From positions 372,001 to 436,000 of the forward strand of contig VOGB01000004.1 in assembly GCA_009493725.1 (NCBI GenBank): a stretch of 64,000 nt of DNA, given 5' to 3'. Position numbers and translations under genes: made by a program. This DNA is from Pseudoramibacter fermentans. GTDB lineage: Bacteria > Bacillota > Clostridia > Eubacteriales > Eubacteriaceae. The notes beneath the pieces are model-generated. The model was not told the DNA's origin, did no database searches, and was given only the letters and a program-made list of their open reading frames with translations. Numbering within the stretch: position 1 is the first letter of the stretch; each line of letters opens with the position of its first letter. This document shows, in pieces, positions 24,734-34,039 of the stretch.

Positions 24734-24762
24734 ATTATACCCCCATAGGTATAATGCGTAAA
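24734..24762 (-). promoter_or_regulatory. Promoter with CsoR-like operator for the metal-ATPase operon
   Basis: Minus-strand -35 TTTACG (24757-24762) and -10 TATAAT (24734-24739) are 17 bases apart. Across the -10 and spacer lies TATACCCCCATAGGTATA (24736-24753), an imperfect palindrome with ATACC/GGTAT arms and a C-run, like CsoR/RcnR-family operators. A bound repressor would block the polymerase until metal arrives. No csoR gene is in the window. Confidence 0.6.
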
Positions 24763-24835
24763 GGGTAAAATGCAATACTTTTAATTATTTTTAAAGCGAA
24801 ATTTGACGAATTCAAAACAAAATAGGCTTTTGAAC

Positions 24836-24861
24836 GAAAAAAACAGCCGATTGCTCGGCTG
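24836..24861 (-). terminator. Terminator of hppA
   Basis: Minus-strand stem CAGCCGA/TCGGCTG (24855-24861 with 24844-24850) with a four-base loop, followed by a run of eight Ts. Confidence 0.88.
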
Positions 24862-24875
24862 CGAAAAGAAAAAAT

Positions 24876-26858
24876 TTATAGCAAACCGCCGATTGAAGCG
24901 ATGAGCGGTGCGAAAACGAGGGAAACAATGGTCATGAGCTTGATCAGAATATTGATCGACGGGCCGGAAGTGTCTTTGAACGGATCGCCGACGGTATCGC
25001 CGACAACGGCCGCCTTGTGGGCTTCGCTGCCCTTTCCGCCGTGAGCGCCCGATTCAATGTATTTCTTCGCGTTATCCCAGGCGCCGCCGGAGTTGGCCAT
25101 AAAGATCGCGATGGCAACGCCGGAAACCAGTGCGCCGCAGAGTAAGCCGCCAAGGGCATCCGGGCCAAGGAGCAGGCCGATGACAATCGGGGAAGCAACA
25201 GCCATAATGCCGGGAACGAGCATCTGTTTCAGCGCAGAATTGGTCGCGATGCCGACACAGGTCTTGTAATCCGGGCGGGTGGTGCCTTCAAGGATGCCGG
25301 GCATTTCGTGGAACTGACGTCTGACTTCTTCAATCATTTTGAACGCCGCCTTAGAAACCGAAGACATCGTGAAGGCGGAGAACAGGAACGGCAGCATGCC
25401 GCCGATGAGCAGGCCGATGGTGACGCGGTTGTTCAAAATATCGATGGATTTCAGATGGACCGCCTGCGCGTAGGAGACAAAGAGCGCGAGAGCAGTCAGG
25501 GCAGCTGAACCGATCGCGAAACCTTTGCCCATAGCCGCGGTAGTATTGCCGACGGAGTCGAGGCGGTCTGTCGTATCGCGAACCGATTCGTCCAAGTGGG
25601 ACATTTCCGCGATGCCGCCTGCGTTATCGGCGATTGGGCCGTAGGCGTCGACGGCGACCGTAATTGCGGTGGTGGAAAGCATCCCGACAGCTGCGAGAGC
25701 GATGCCGTAGAGCCCTGCCGTCTGGTAGGCGATAAAGATCGCGACGCAGATTAACAGAATTGGAAAAGCAGTGGACTTCATGCCGACAGCAATCCCACTG
25801 ATGACGGTCGTACCGGCACCGGTTTCAGATTCTTCTGCGATTTCGCGGACGGGCTGATATTCATCAGAGGTGTAATATTCGGTGAGTAAGCCGATCAGCA
25901 CACCGACGACGAGCCCGGAGACGATGGCAATCGCCTGTTTGAAGCCGCCGAAGAACAATTTACTGAGAATAAAGGAAATGACGATAATGAGTCCGCTTGA
26001 GACGTAGGTCCCGGTCTGCAGCGCGCGCTGCGGATTTTTATTTCGGCTGGTGCGGACGATGAGGGTGCCGATAATGGAAGCGAGCAGCCCGAGTCCGGCT
26101 AAAAGAAGCGGAAAAACAATCCCTTTAAGCTGATACAGCACGACACCGAGGGTCAAAGCGGAAACCAGTGCGCCGACGTAGGATTCGTACAGATCGGCGC
26201 CCATCCCGGCGACGTCACCGACATTATCGCCGACGTTGTCCGCGATGACTGCTGGATTGCGCGGGTCGTCTTCCGGAATACCGGCTTCGACCTTGCCGAC
26301 GAGGTCCGCGCCGACATCTGCCGCTTTGGTGTAAATGCCGCCGCCGACTCTGGCGAAAAGCGCAATCGAGGAAGCGCCGAGACTAAAGCCGGCCAGCACA
26401 TCGACATTCTTTGTCAGAATGTAAATCAGACTGACACCGAAAACACCGAAGCCTGCCACGCAGAGGCCCATGACAGAACCGCCCGAAAAGGCAATTTTAA
26501 GCGCCTGTGACATCCCTTTTTCCTTGGCCGCATTGGTGGTTCTTACGTTCGCCTTTGTCGCGACATTCATGCCGAAATACCCAGCCAGCGTCGAGAACAA
26601 GCCGCCGACGATGAAGCTGACAGCAGTGAGCCAGTTGCCAAGAAAGACGCCGATCAATACGAATAAGACGGCCACAAAGACGATCAGTATGCGGTATTCA
26701 GAGAATAGAAAGGCGTGGGCGCCTTCACTGATCGCGGAGGCAATTTCCTGCATACGGTCGTTGCCTGCATCCTGCTTATCGATCCACGCAGCGTAACAGA
26801 ACGCGACGATTAATGCGATAAGACCAAAAATCGGAATGAGAAGTAAATAATGTGACAT
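24876..26858 (-). CDS. hppA: Membrane-bound ion-translocating pyrophosphatase, K+-dependent type
   Basis: Predicted 660-residue pump with about 16 transmembrane helices that hydrolyses pyrophosphate and moves Na+ or H+ out of the cell. The substrate-site segment DVGADLVGKVEAGIPEDDPR and the acidic DNVGDNVGDVAGMGADLYE are intact. The residues GNTTAA, with Ala where K+-independent enzymes have Lys, mark the K+-dependent class. Whether the ion is Na+ or H+ was not settled. AGGAGG lies just before the start. In acetogens and fermenters such pumps save energy from biosynthetic pyrophosphate. Confidence 0.95.
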   Translation of the reverse strand: MSHYLLLIPIFGLIALIVAFCYAAWIDKQDAGNDRMQEIASAISEGAHAFLFSEYRILIVFVAVLFVLIGVFLGNWLTAVSFIVGGLFSTLAGYFGMNVATKANVRTTNAAKEKGMSQALKIAFSGGSVMGLCVAGFGVFGVSLIYILTKNVDVLAGFSLGASSIALFARVGGGIYTKAADVGADLVGKVEAGIPEDDPRNPAVIADNVGDNVGDVAGMGADLYESYVGALVSALTLGVVLYQLKGIVFPLLLAGLGLLASIIGTLIVRTSRNKNPQRALQTGTYVSSGLIIVISFILSKLFFGGFKQAIAIVSGLVVGVLIGLLTEYYTSDEYQPVREIAEESETGAGTTVISGIAVGMKSTAFPILLICVAIFIAYQTAGLYGIALAAVGMLSTTAITVAVDAYGPIADNAGGIAEMSHLDESVRDTTDRLDSVGNTTAAMGKGFAIGSAALTALALFVSYAQAVHLKSIDILNNRVTIGLLIGGMLPFLFSAFTMSSVSKAAFKMIEEVRRQFHEMPGILEGTTRPDYKTCVGIATNSALKQMLVPGIMAVASPIVIGLLLGPDALGGLLCGALVSGVAIAIFMANSGGAWDNAKKYIESGAHGGKGSEAHKAAVVGDTVGDPFKDTSGPSINILIKLMTIVSLVFAPLIASIGGLL

Positions 26859-26928
26859 CAGAAAACCTCCTTTAGCACTAAATTTTACTCAATCAATGTA
26901 TTACGATTACATTTATAATTCCAGCTTT

Positions 26929-26956
26929 ATTATAACACCTTTTACAAAAAAGGCAA
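26929..26956 (-). promoter_or_regulatory. Probable hppA promoter
   Basis: On the minus strand, TTGCCT (26951-26956), a 16-base spacer and TATAAT (26929-26934), about 70 bases before the start. The -10 is perfect and the -35 is moderate. Confidence 0.5.
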
Positions 26957-26978
26957 CAACGAAATTACAAATCATTAA

Positions 26979-27012
26979 GAAAAAAGCCCATCGAGAAAAG
27001 TTCTCGATGGGC
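26979..27012 (-). terminator. Terminator of glyS
   Basis: Perfect 12-bp stem GCCCATCGAGAA/TTCTCGATGGGC (26986-26997 with 27001-27012) with a three-base loop and a U-run on the minus-strand side. Confidence 0.92.
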
Positions 27013-27028
27013 AGAAGTGAAATTGAAA

Positions 27029-28414
27029 TTAGAATTTGATGTGTTCTTCGATGTAAGCTTTAACCTGGTCGATCGGCATTCTGACCTGTTCCATGGTGTC
27101 GCGGTCGCGGACGGTTACAGAATGGTCTTCCTGGGTGTCGAAATCGACGGTAATGCAGAACGGGGTGCCGATTTCGTCCTGACGGCGGTAGCGTTTGCCG
27201 ATGCTGCCAGTCTGGTCGTAGTCGACGTTGAAGTACTGAGCGAGGTCGGTGTACACAGCTTCAGCCTGATCAGCAAGCTTCTTTGAGAGCGGCAGAACAG
27301 CGGCTTTGTAGGCGGACAGGAACGGATGAATCTTCATGACCGTACGGGTATCGCCGTTTTCAAGCTCTTCGTGCTGCAGTGCGTCGCAGAGGAAGGCGAG
27401 GAACATCCGGTCTGCCCCGAGTGATGGTTCGATGACGTACGGGATGTATTTTTCGTGTGAGACAGGATCCTGATAACGCATGTCTTTGCCGGATACGTTC
27501 TGGTGCTGGGTCAAGTCGAAGTCAGTGCGGTCGGCGATGCCCCAGAGTTCGCCCCAGCCGAACGGGAATTTGTATTCCACGTCGGTTGTCGCGTTGGAGT
27601 AATGGGAGAGTTCTTCCGGAGAGTGATCGCGGAAGCGCAGATTTTCTGTGGTCATGCCAAGATCAGCCAGCCATTTTTTGCACTGATCCTTCCAATAAGC
27701 GAACCATTTTAAATCGGTTCCCGGTTCGCAGAAGAATTCAAGTTCCATCTGTTCGAATTCGCGGGTTCTGAAAATGAAGTTTCCCGGCGTGATTTCGTTT
27801 CTGAAGGATTTCCCGATCTGACCAATCCCAAATGGGACGCGTTTGCGGGTCGTCCGCTGAACATTTTTGAAGTTGACGAAAATCCCCTGGGCGGTTTCCG
27901 GTCTCAGATAGAGCTGAGAGGTGGAGTCTTCCGTGACACCCTGGAAGGTTTTGAACATCAGGTTGAACTGACGGATTTCGGTGAAGTCAGATTTTCCGCA
28001 TTCCGGGCAAGGAATTTCTTTTTCTTTGATGAAAGCTTCCATCTTTTCGTTGGACCAGCCGTCGACGACGACTTCTTCACCGTGCGCCTTGAAATAATCT
28101 TCGATGAGCTTGTCAGCGCGGAAGCGGGACTTGCAGTGCTTGCAGTCCATCAGCGGATCGTTGAATCCACCGACGTGGCCAGAAGCGACCCAGGTTTTCG
28201 GGTTCATCAGTATGGCGGCATCCAAGCCGACGTTGTAGGGAGACTGCTGGACAAATTTTTTCCACCAAGCGCGTTTGACGTTATTTTTCATTTCAACGCC
28301 AATCGGGCCGTAATCCCAACTATTGGCTAGACCATCGTATATTTCCGAACCTGGAAAAACGATGCCGCGCATTTTGGCCAGACTGACGATTTCGTTCATA
28401 GTGAACTGCGACAT
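27029..28414 (-). CDS. glyS: Glycyl-tRNA synthetase, single-chain homodimeric type
   Basis: Predicted 461-residue class II synthetase of the alpha2 (archaeal/eukaryotic-like) type rather than the alpha2beta2 type. The start MSQFTMNEIVSLAKMRGIVF is typical. A zinc-type pair CKHCK and later CPECG lies in the insertion. Motif 2 is FRNEITPGNFIFRTREFEQME and motif 3 is EPSLGADRMFLAFL. It charges tRNA-Gly, including tRNA-Gly(GCC) in this window. No T-box leader sequence was seen in the 265 bases upstream. AGGAGG precedes the ATG. Confidence 0.97.
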   Translation of the reverse strand: MSQFTMNEIVSLAKMRGIVFPGSEIYDGLANSWDYGPIGVEMKNNVKRAWWKKFVQQSPYNVGLDAAILMNPKTWVASGHVGGFNDPLMDCKHCKSRFRADKLIEDYFKAHGEEVVVDGWSNEKMEAFIKEKEIPCPECGKSDFTEIRQFNLMFKTFQGVTEDSTSQLYLRPETAQGIFVNFKNVQRTTRKRVPFGIGQIGKSFRNEITPGNFIFRTREFEQMELEFFCEPGTDLKWFAYWKDQCKKWLADLGMTTENLRFRDHSPEELSHYSNATTDVEYKFPFGWGELWGIADRTDFDLTQHQNVSGKDMRYQDPVSHEKYIPYVIEPSLGADRMFLAFLCDALQHEELENGDTRTVMKIHPFLSAYKAAVLPLSKKLADQAEAVYTDLAQYFNVDYDQTGSIGKRYRRQDEIGTPFCITVDFDTQEDHSVTVRDRDTMEQVRMPIDQVKAYIEEHIKF

Positions 28415-28562
28415 GTGTAATCCTCCTGATTTTTACAATTCAATTTGTTAATATTTTAATATTCTATCACACTTGATCTTATTCCGCAGTTTTATTTTTT
28501 GGAAATTAGTTAATCATAGCAATTGACTCAAAATAGCGATTGTGATAAATTGCTAGATGGTT

Positions 28563-28619
28563 TTCTGAGATACTTTACACTATCTTTATATAGATTTTAC
28601 ATTTTGCACGTGATAAAAT
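28563..28619 (+). promoter_or_regulatory. Pho-box-like direct-repeat array with extended -10 promoter
   Basis: TTTACA (28574), TTTATA (28585) and TTTACA (28596) repeat every 11 bases, with a weaker TTCTGA at 28563. That is the half-site pattern bound by PhoP-type regulators. Just downstream, TGATAAAAT (28611-28619) is an extended -10 box, and its -35 position falls under the last repeat, as in activated promoters. The gene is a Na/phosphate symporter, which fits phosphate control. No phoPR genes are in the window. Confidence 0.6.
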
Positions 28620-28679
28620 AAAAAGAGACCATTTGCGAAATTGAATATCAATATTAAATAATAAGCTGAAGGAGTGCGT

Positions 28680-30398
28680 ATGTTTGAGATTATAGTAGGC
28701 TTGATCGGCGGGTTAGGTCTGTTCATTTACGGGATGCAGATTATGAGCAACAGCCTGAAGGTTGTTGCGGGCGACCGCATGAAGCATCTGCTCGAGGTAT
28801 TGACGAGCAACCGCTTTAAAGCCATTATCTGCGGGATCGTCGTCACGATCATGGTTCAGAGCTCGAGTACGACGACGGTTATGGTGGTCGGTTTTGTCAA
28901 CGCATCGCTGATGAACTTAACCCAGGCTGCCGGCATTATTCTCGGAGCGAACATCGGGACGACTGTGATGGCTCAGCTCATCGCGTTCAATTTCGATGCC
29001 ATCGCGCCGATTTTGATCGGAATTGGCACGGTCATGTCCGTCTTTGGGAATAAGAAAAAGACCCGGGATATCGGTACGATTTTACTTGGGATCGGGATTC
29101 TCTTCTTCGGAATTTCGACGATGAGCAGCACGATGGAACCGCTCAAAGACAATCCGGTTTTCAAGAGATGGCTCATTACCTACGGGCGCAACCCGATTTT
29201 AGGCCTTCTGATCGGGACAGTCATCACTGGGATCATGCAGAGCTCCGGCGCGACACTGGCCATGCTGCAGGCGCTGGCGATTTCCGGTATTTTTGCAGAT
29301 GTATCGGGAACGGCCGCGATTCAAATTTGTATCCCGATGATGATCGGCACCAACATCGGGACTTGTGTGACGGCACTGCTGTCGAGTATCGGTACGTCTA
29401 AAGCGGCTAAAAACGCGGCCATCATTCACTTGAGTGTCAATATCTTCGGCGCGATTTGGGTCATGACACTGCTCGCGATCTTTAATGCGGTGCTGCCGGT
29501 CAACCCGATTTATCAATTCCTAGTGGATATTTCCGGGACGATGAAAACCTCATCGGGTGCAGTAATTCCAAACGTTGCGAGACAAATCGCTATGTCCCAC
29601 ACGTTCTTCAACGTCGCGAACATGTTTGTGATGCTGCCGTTTATCGACAAGCTCGTGAACTTCCTGGAAACGCATATCAAGGACGACGAAGAAGAAAGCG
29701 ATAAGGGACTTCAGCTGGACGACCGCCTGCTCAACAACCCAGCGGTTGCCATTGGCCAAGTCGGCAGAGAATTGGTTCACATGGCTGAAATGGCCGAAAA
29801 AAATTTGAAACTCGCGGGTAAAGCCTTGGTCGAAGGTGATGAAAAAGCGATCGAAAAGGTGTATCAGCGCGAAGACCGCATCGACGAACACGAAAAAGGG
29901 ATTATCGACTTCGTGATACGGCTCTCCAATTTAAACGTGTCTCAGGAAGAAAACGACCGTTTAGCCAGCTACCTGCAGATTGCCCACGATATCGAACGCA
30001 TCGGGGATCACGCAGAAAATATTGTCGAATTGGCGGAAGATAAAATCGAAAAAGACGTCAAAATGACGGAAGCAGCCCGAAATGAACTTTTGGAACTGCT
30101 CGATCTGACCTATTCGATTGTCCAGCACGTCAAGGAAGCGCTTGACAGCGAAGACGACGCCATCTGTATGAAGATCTACGAAGAAGAAGAACGCTCCGAC
30201 GATCTGACCGACGAATACAAGGACAAGCACATCAAGCGGCTTTCCGAAGGTACATGTCAGGTGAATTCATCTGCGATCTATTTCGACCTGCTCGTCGATT
30301 TGGAACGTGTTGGCGACCACGCCGCGAACATCGCCGAACATATTCAGAGCCTGCACCCGAGAAAGCAGGTTAACGAATTGCAGGGCGTTGTCCATTAA
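28680..30398 (+). CDS. Na+/phosphate symporter with PhoU-like domain
   Basis: Predicted 572-residue protein. The N-terminal half is a membrane domain with two inverted Na/Pi-cotransporter repeats, each with a QSS motif (MVQSSSTTTVMVVGF near residue 60 and IMQSSGATLAMLQAL near 187) and glycine-rich GANIGTT/GTNIGTC. From about residue 345 a cytoplasmic PhoU-like helical domain follows, with repeated DIERIGDHAENI and DLERVGDHAANI motifs. It probably imports phosphate with sodium. ATG 28680 is chosen because AAGGAG lies at 28669-28674; a GTG at 28674 overlaps that site. Confidence 0.93.
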   Translation: MFEIIVGLIGGLGLFIYGMQIMSNSLKVVAGDRMKHLLEVLTSNRFKAIICGIVVTIMVQSSSTTTVMVVGFVNASLMNLTQAAGIILGANIGTTVMAQLIAFNFDAIAPILIGIGTVMSVFGNKKKTRDIGTILLGIGILFFGISTMSSTMEPLKDNPVFKRWLITYGRNPILGLLIGTVITGIMQSSGATLAMLQALAISGIFADVSGTAAIQICIPMMIGTNIGTCVTALLSSIGTSKAAKNAAIIHLSVNIFGAIWVMTLLAIFNAVLPVNPIYQFLVDISGTMKTSSGAVIPNVARQIAMSHTFFNVANMFVMLPFIDKLVNFLETHIKDDEEESDKGLQLDDRLLNNPAVAIGQVGRELVHMAEMAEKNLKLAGKALVEGDEKAIEKVYQREDRIDEHEKGIIDFVIRLSNLNVSQEENDRLASYLQIAHDIERIGDHAENIVELAEDKIEKDVKMTEAARNELLELLDLTYSIVQHVKEALDSEDDAICMKIYEEEERSDDLTDEYKDKHIKRLSEGTCQVNSSAIYFDLLVDLERVGDHAANIAEHIQSLHPRKQVNELQGVVH

Positions 30399-30406
30399 AA
30401 AAATTA

Positions 30407-30428
30407 AGCAGCTTCGGCTGCTTTTTTT
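30407..30428 (+). terminator. Terminator of the phosphate symporter gene
   Basis: AGCAGC-TTCG-GCTGCT hairpin (30407-30422) with a stable UUCG tetraloop, followed by a T-run. Confidence 0.92.
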
Positions 30429-30473
30429 GTTAGAATAAATAAAACGCAAAGCAGTAAATTGTAAAGGAGTGAA

Positions 30474-31421
30474 ATGATGCCAATCGATGGATTTTTAATC
30501 GGAACAGCGGAAAATCAAAAGGCCGGAACCGGCGTGACGGCGATCATCTGCCCGGACGGTGCCACGGCCGGTGTGGATGTCCGGGGCGGCGGTCCAGCCA
30601 CCCGGGAAACGGATCTGCTGAGGCCGGAGAACATGGTCCAGACCATCCACAGCGTGACCCTATCCGGCGGCAGCGCCTTCGGCCTGACGGCGGCTTCGGG
30701 CGTGATGGCGGTTCTCGAGGAAAAGCACATTGGGTTTGAGACGGGATACGGCAAGGTGCCAATCGTCTGCGGTGCGTCCTTATTCGACCTGCCGGTCGGC
30801 GACGGAAAAATCAGGCCGGATATCGCAATGGGCCGGGCCGCGGCTGAAAATGCCTTTAAAAATCAGAAACTATTATCTGGAAATGTCGGCGCGGGAACCG
30901 GCGCGACCGTCGGCAAATACCGTGGGCCGGCGCGCATGATGAAAAGCGGGCAGGGCGTGAGCACAGCCGCCTTTGGGGATCTCCAAATCGGCGCGGTTGT
31001 GGCGGTCAACGCCCTCGGCGACGTGTTCGACGGCGAGTCTAAAATTGCAGGGCTGCTCGACGAATCCGGCGCACACTTTGGCAAAACGACATACGAGGAA
31101 ATGCTCGAGGACGTCAAGCGGGATCATCCAATCTTTCCAGGCAACACGACCATTGCCTGCGTGATGACGAACGCGAAGCTGACCAAGGCGCAGTGCCTGA
31201 AAATCGCGTCGATTGCGCACGACGGCTACGCTCGGGCGATTTCGCCGGTACACACGTCTGGCGACGGCGACACGATTTTTGTCATGGCGTCTGGCAAAAC
31301 CGAAGGGGATTTCGATGCCATTGCGGCGGTTGCAGCGGAGCAGATTCGGCTGGCCATTTTAGACGGCGTGCGCTCGGCGACGCCTTTGTTTGGCCTGAAA
31401 ACCGCCGGTGAATTGAATTGA
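30474..31421 (+). CDS. P1-family N-terminal-nucleophile aminopeptidase (DmpA-like)
   Basis: Predicted 315-residue protein of the S58/DmpA family, which cuts itself into alpha and beta chains and then acts as an aminopeptidase. The probable cleavage site is Asn224-Thr225 in FPGNTTIACVMTNAKL, Thr225 becoming the nucleophile. Family segments VTLSGGSAFGLTAASG and GNVGAGTGATVGKY are present. ATGs at 30474 and 30477 are both possible. No signal peptide is seen, so it is cytosolic. Substrates of such enzymes include D-amino-acid and beta-peptides; here unknown. The fhs promoter begins within its stop codon. Confidence 0.9.
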   Translation: MMPIDGFLIGTAENQKAGTGVTAIICPDGATAGVDVRGGGPATRETDLLRPENMVQTIHSVTLSGGSAFGLTAASGVMAVLEEKHIGFETGYGKVPIVCGASLFDLPVGDGKIRPDIAMGRAAAENAFKNQKLLSGNVGAGTGATVGKYRGPARMMKSGQGVSTAAFGDLQIGAVVAVNALGDVFDGESKIAGLLDESGAHFGKTTYEEMLEDVKRDHPIFPGNTTIACVMTNAKLTKAQCLKIASIAHDGYARAISPVHTSGDGDTIFVMASGKTEGDFDAIAAVAAEQIRLAILDGVRSATPLFGLKTAGELN

Positions 31422-31446
31422 CATCGCTTACCTGCGATGATAGACT
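31418..31446 (+). promoter_or_regulatory. Promoter of the fhs-folD-fchA-larB genes
   Basis: TTGACA (31418-31423) and TAGACT (31441-31446) with a 17-base spacer. The -35 is perfect and overlaps the stop codon of the upstream peptidase gene. fhs begins about 50 bases further on. Confidence 0.65.
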
Positions 31447-31495
31447 AAACACAAGTATTCACTCGAAAATGATCAAAGCAAAATGGGAGGATAAT

Positions 31496-33169
31496 ATGAA
31501 AATCAAATCGGATATTGAAATTGCGCAGAGCTGTACGCCAAAGCCGATCAGCGAAATTGCCGATGCACTGAACATCGATCCGAAATACGTCGAACAGTAC
31601 GGACCGATTAAGGCAAAAATTGACTACAATTATTTGACGGATCACCCAGCTGAAGACGGCAAATTGATCCTCGTGACGGCGATTAACCCGACACCAGCCG
31701 GCGAAGGCAAAACGACGACGACCATCGGCCTCGCAGATGGGATGAAAAAAATCGGGAAAAACGTCGTGGTCGCTCTTCGCGAACCGTCCCTCGGACCGGT
31801 ATTCGGCATTAAAGGCGGTGCGGCCGGCGGCGGCTACGCGCAGGTCATTCCGATGGAAGATATCAACCTTCATTTCACTGGCGATTTCCACGCCATCGGT
31901 GCGGCGAACAACCTGCTGGCGGCCATGATCGACAACCACATTCACCAGGGCAATGAACTGAACATCGACCCGCGCAAAATCACCTGGAAGCGTGCGGTAG
32001 ACATGAACGACCGTCAGCTGAGAAACATCGTCGACGGTCTCGGCGGAAAGAAAAACGGCGTGCCTCGCGAAGACGGCTTCGATATCACCGTCGCCTCAGA
32101 AATCATGGCGGTGCTCTGCCTGGCAACGTCTATTCCGGATTTGAAGGCGCGTTTGGGCCGGATGATTATCGGCTACACCCGTGACGACAAGCCGGTTACC
32201 GCCGCAGATTTGAAGGCGCAGGGCGCAATGACAGCGCTTTTGAAGGATGCCCTCAAACCAAACTTGGTGCAGTCTCTCGAAGGCACACCGGCCTTTATCC
32301 ACGGCGGCCCGTTTGCCAACATCGCCCACGGCTGCAACAGTGTCATGGCGACGAGAATGGCGATGAACTTAGGCGATTACGCCATTACGGAAGCCGGATT
32401 CGGCGCAGACCTCGGCGCTGAAAAATTCTTTGATATCAAGTGCCGCGCGGCTGGCCTCCACCCGAGTGCTGTGGTCGTCGTCGCGACAGTCCGCGCTCTC
32501 AAACACCACGGCGGCGTTGCGGTCAAAGATCTCAACGAAGAAAACCTCGACGCCCTCAAAAAAGGCCTGCCGAACCTGCTTCAGCATGTGGCGAATATTA
32601 AGGATGTCTATCATCTGCCCTGTGTGGTGGCGATCAACGCTTTCCCGACAGACACGAGGGCAGAGCTGGATCTGGTCGAAGCGGAATGCAAGCAGCTCGG
32701 CGTCAACGCGGTCTTATCCGAAGTCTGGGCTAAAGGCGGAGAAGGCGGCATCGCGCTGGCCGAAGAAGTGGTCAAGCTCTGTGAAGAACCGAACGATTTT
32801 TCATATGCCTACGACACCAACGATTCAATCGAAGATAAACTCGACGCCATTGCCAAGAAGATTTACCACGCAGACGGCGTCGATTTGACTGCGGATGCCC
32901 GTCAGCAGATGGAACAGCTTGAAGCGCTCGGCTTTTCTAATCTGCCAATCTGCATGGCGAAAACCCAATACTCATTCTCAGACGATGCGTCTCTGCTTGG
33001 CGCACCGAAGGGCTTTAGAATCACTGTCCGCAATATTAAGGTCTCCTCGGGCGCTGGCTTTATCGTCGCGCTGACCGGCGACATTATGACGATGCCAGGG
33101 CTACCGAAGGTGCCGGCCGCAGAAAACATTGACGTCGATGAAACCGGCAAAATCACGGGACTGTTCTAA
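31496..33169 (+). CDS. fhs: Formate-tetrahydrofolate ligase
   Basis: Predicted 557-residue ATP-dependent enzyme making 10-formyl-THF from formate and THF, the second step of the Wood-Ljungdahl methyl branch. The P-loop-like ATP site is TPAGEGKTTTTIG; EPSLGPVFGIKGGAAGGGY follows, and the THF-site region contains GGPFANIAHGCNS. Length is normal for clostridial enzymes. ATG 31496 has GGGAGG at 31485-31490; the frame is open upstream. It is first of a one-carbon operon with folD and fchA. Confidence 0.97.
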   Translation: MKIKSDIEIAQSCTPKPISEIADALNIDPKYVEQYGPIKAKIDYNYLTDHPAEDGKLILVTAINPTPAGEGKTTTTIGLADGMKKIGKNVVVALREPSLGPVFGIKGGAAGGGYAQVIPMEDINLHFTGDFHAIGAANNLLAAMIDNHIHQGNELNIDPRKITWKRAVDMNDRQLRNIVDGLGGKKNGVPREDGFDITVASEIMAVLCLATSIPDLKARLGRMIIGYTRDDKPVTAADLKAQGAMTALLKDALKPNLVQSLEGTPAFIHGGPFANIAHGCNSVMATRMAMNLGDYAITEAGFGADLGAEKFFDIKCRAAGLHPSAVVVVATVRALKHHGGVAVKDLNEENLDALKKGLPNLLQHVANIKDVYHLPCVVAINAFPTDTRAELDLVEAECKQLGVNAVLSEVWAKGGEGGIALAEEVVKLCEEPNDFSYAYDTNDSIEDKLDAIAKKIYHADGVDLTADARQQMEQLEALGFSNLPICMAKTQYSFSDDASLLGAPKGFRITVRNIKVSSGAGFIVALTGDIMTMPGLPKVPAAENIDVDETGKITGLF

Positions 33170-33170
33170 G

Positions 33171-34022
33171 ATGGCCGTTGAGTACACAGCAAAGGCCGTG
33201 AACGCCGGCATTCAGGAAAGCTGGCAGTCGGATTTGAAAGCCTTGGCCGACCGCGGTATCAAGCCTACTCTGGCGACAGTGCGCATCGGCCACAAGGGCG
33301 CGGACATTTCCTACGAAAAGGGTGCTACGAAAACAATGCAGAAGTACGGGATCGGCGTCAAGAACATCGTGCTGGATCCCCAGCCGTCAGAAGAGGCGGT
33401 CATCGCACAGATCGAGGCGCTCAATCAGGATCCGACGGTTCACGGCATTCTGCTGTTTCAGCCGCTGCCGGAGGGTTACGACGACAAGCGGGTCATTCAA
33501 GCGATCGATCCGAAAAAGGACGTCGACGGCGCAACCGATCAGAATCTGTCGGACACCTTGTCCGGCAGATTGGACGGCTTTGCGTACTGCGCGCCGGAGG
33601 CGGTGATGGCATTGCTCGACCATTATCAAATCGACGTGTACGGCAAGCGCGTAGTCATCATCGGGTGCGGCATTGTGGTGGGCCGCCCTCTGGCGAGTAT
33701 ACTGCTCAAACGGCGTGCGACAGTGACGATGTGCAATACCGGGACCCGCGATTTAGCAGGTGTCGCCAGAGGCGCGGAGATCTTGATCGCGGCGACGGGC
33801 CGCATCCACATGGTCACAAAGGATTTCGTCAGCCCCGGGCAGATCGTCATCGACGTAGGGACAACCTTTCAGGACGGTAAGCTCTACGGCGATGTGGATC
33901 TCGATGAGGTGGCGCCGATCGTCGATGCGGTGACCCCGACGCCGGGCGGTGTCAGCGGGATCACATCTACAATTTTGGCGAAGCACGTCATTACTGCGGC
34001 AGTAAAACTTAATAAAGCGTGA
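33171..34022 (+). CDS. folD: Methylene-THF dehydrogenase/methenyl-THF cyclohydrolase
   Basis: Predicted 283-residue bifunctional enzyme interconverting methylene-, methenyl- and formyl-THF. Expected features are the catalytic Tyr-x3-Lys region near SYEKGATKTM, QPLP, the DVDG motif and a Rossmann nucleotide site IIGCGIVVGRPLA. The usual GRS in the nucleotide loop reads GCGIVVGRP, a variant. ATG 33171 lies one base after the fhs stop. fchA next door also has cyclohydrolase activity, as in several acetogens. Confidence 0.95.
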   Translation: MAVEYTAKAVNAGIQESWQSDLKALADRGIKPTLATVRIGHKGADISYEKGATKTMQKYGIGVKNIVLDPQPSEEAVIAQIEALNQDPTVHGILLFQPLPEGYDDKRVIQAIDPKKDVDGATDQNLSDTLSGRLDGFAYCAPEAVMALLDHYQIDVYGKRVVIIGCGIVVGRPLASILLKRRATVTMCNTGTRDLAGVARGAEILIAATGRIHMVTKDFVSPGQIVIDVGTTFQDGKLYGDVDLDEVAPIVDAVTPTPGGVSGITSTILAKHVITAAVKLNKA

Positions 34023-34039
34023 CGATTGGAGAATAGTTT

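Noticed and set aside
28415..28679. T-box leader for glyS
   Set aside because: The conserved T-box sequence GGGTGGNACCGCG and a specifier hairpin were not seen on the minus strand.
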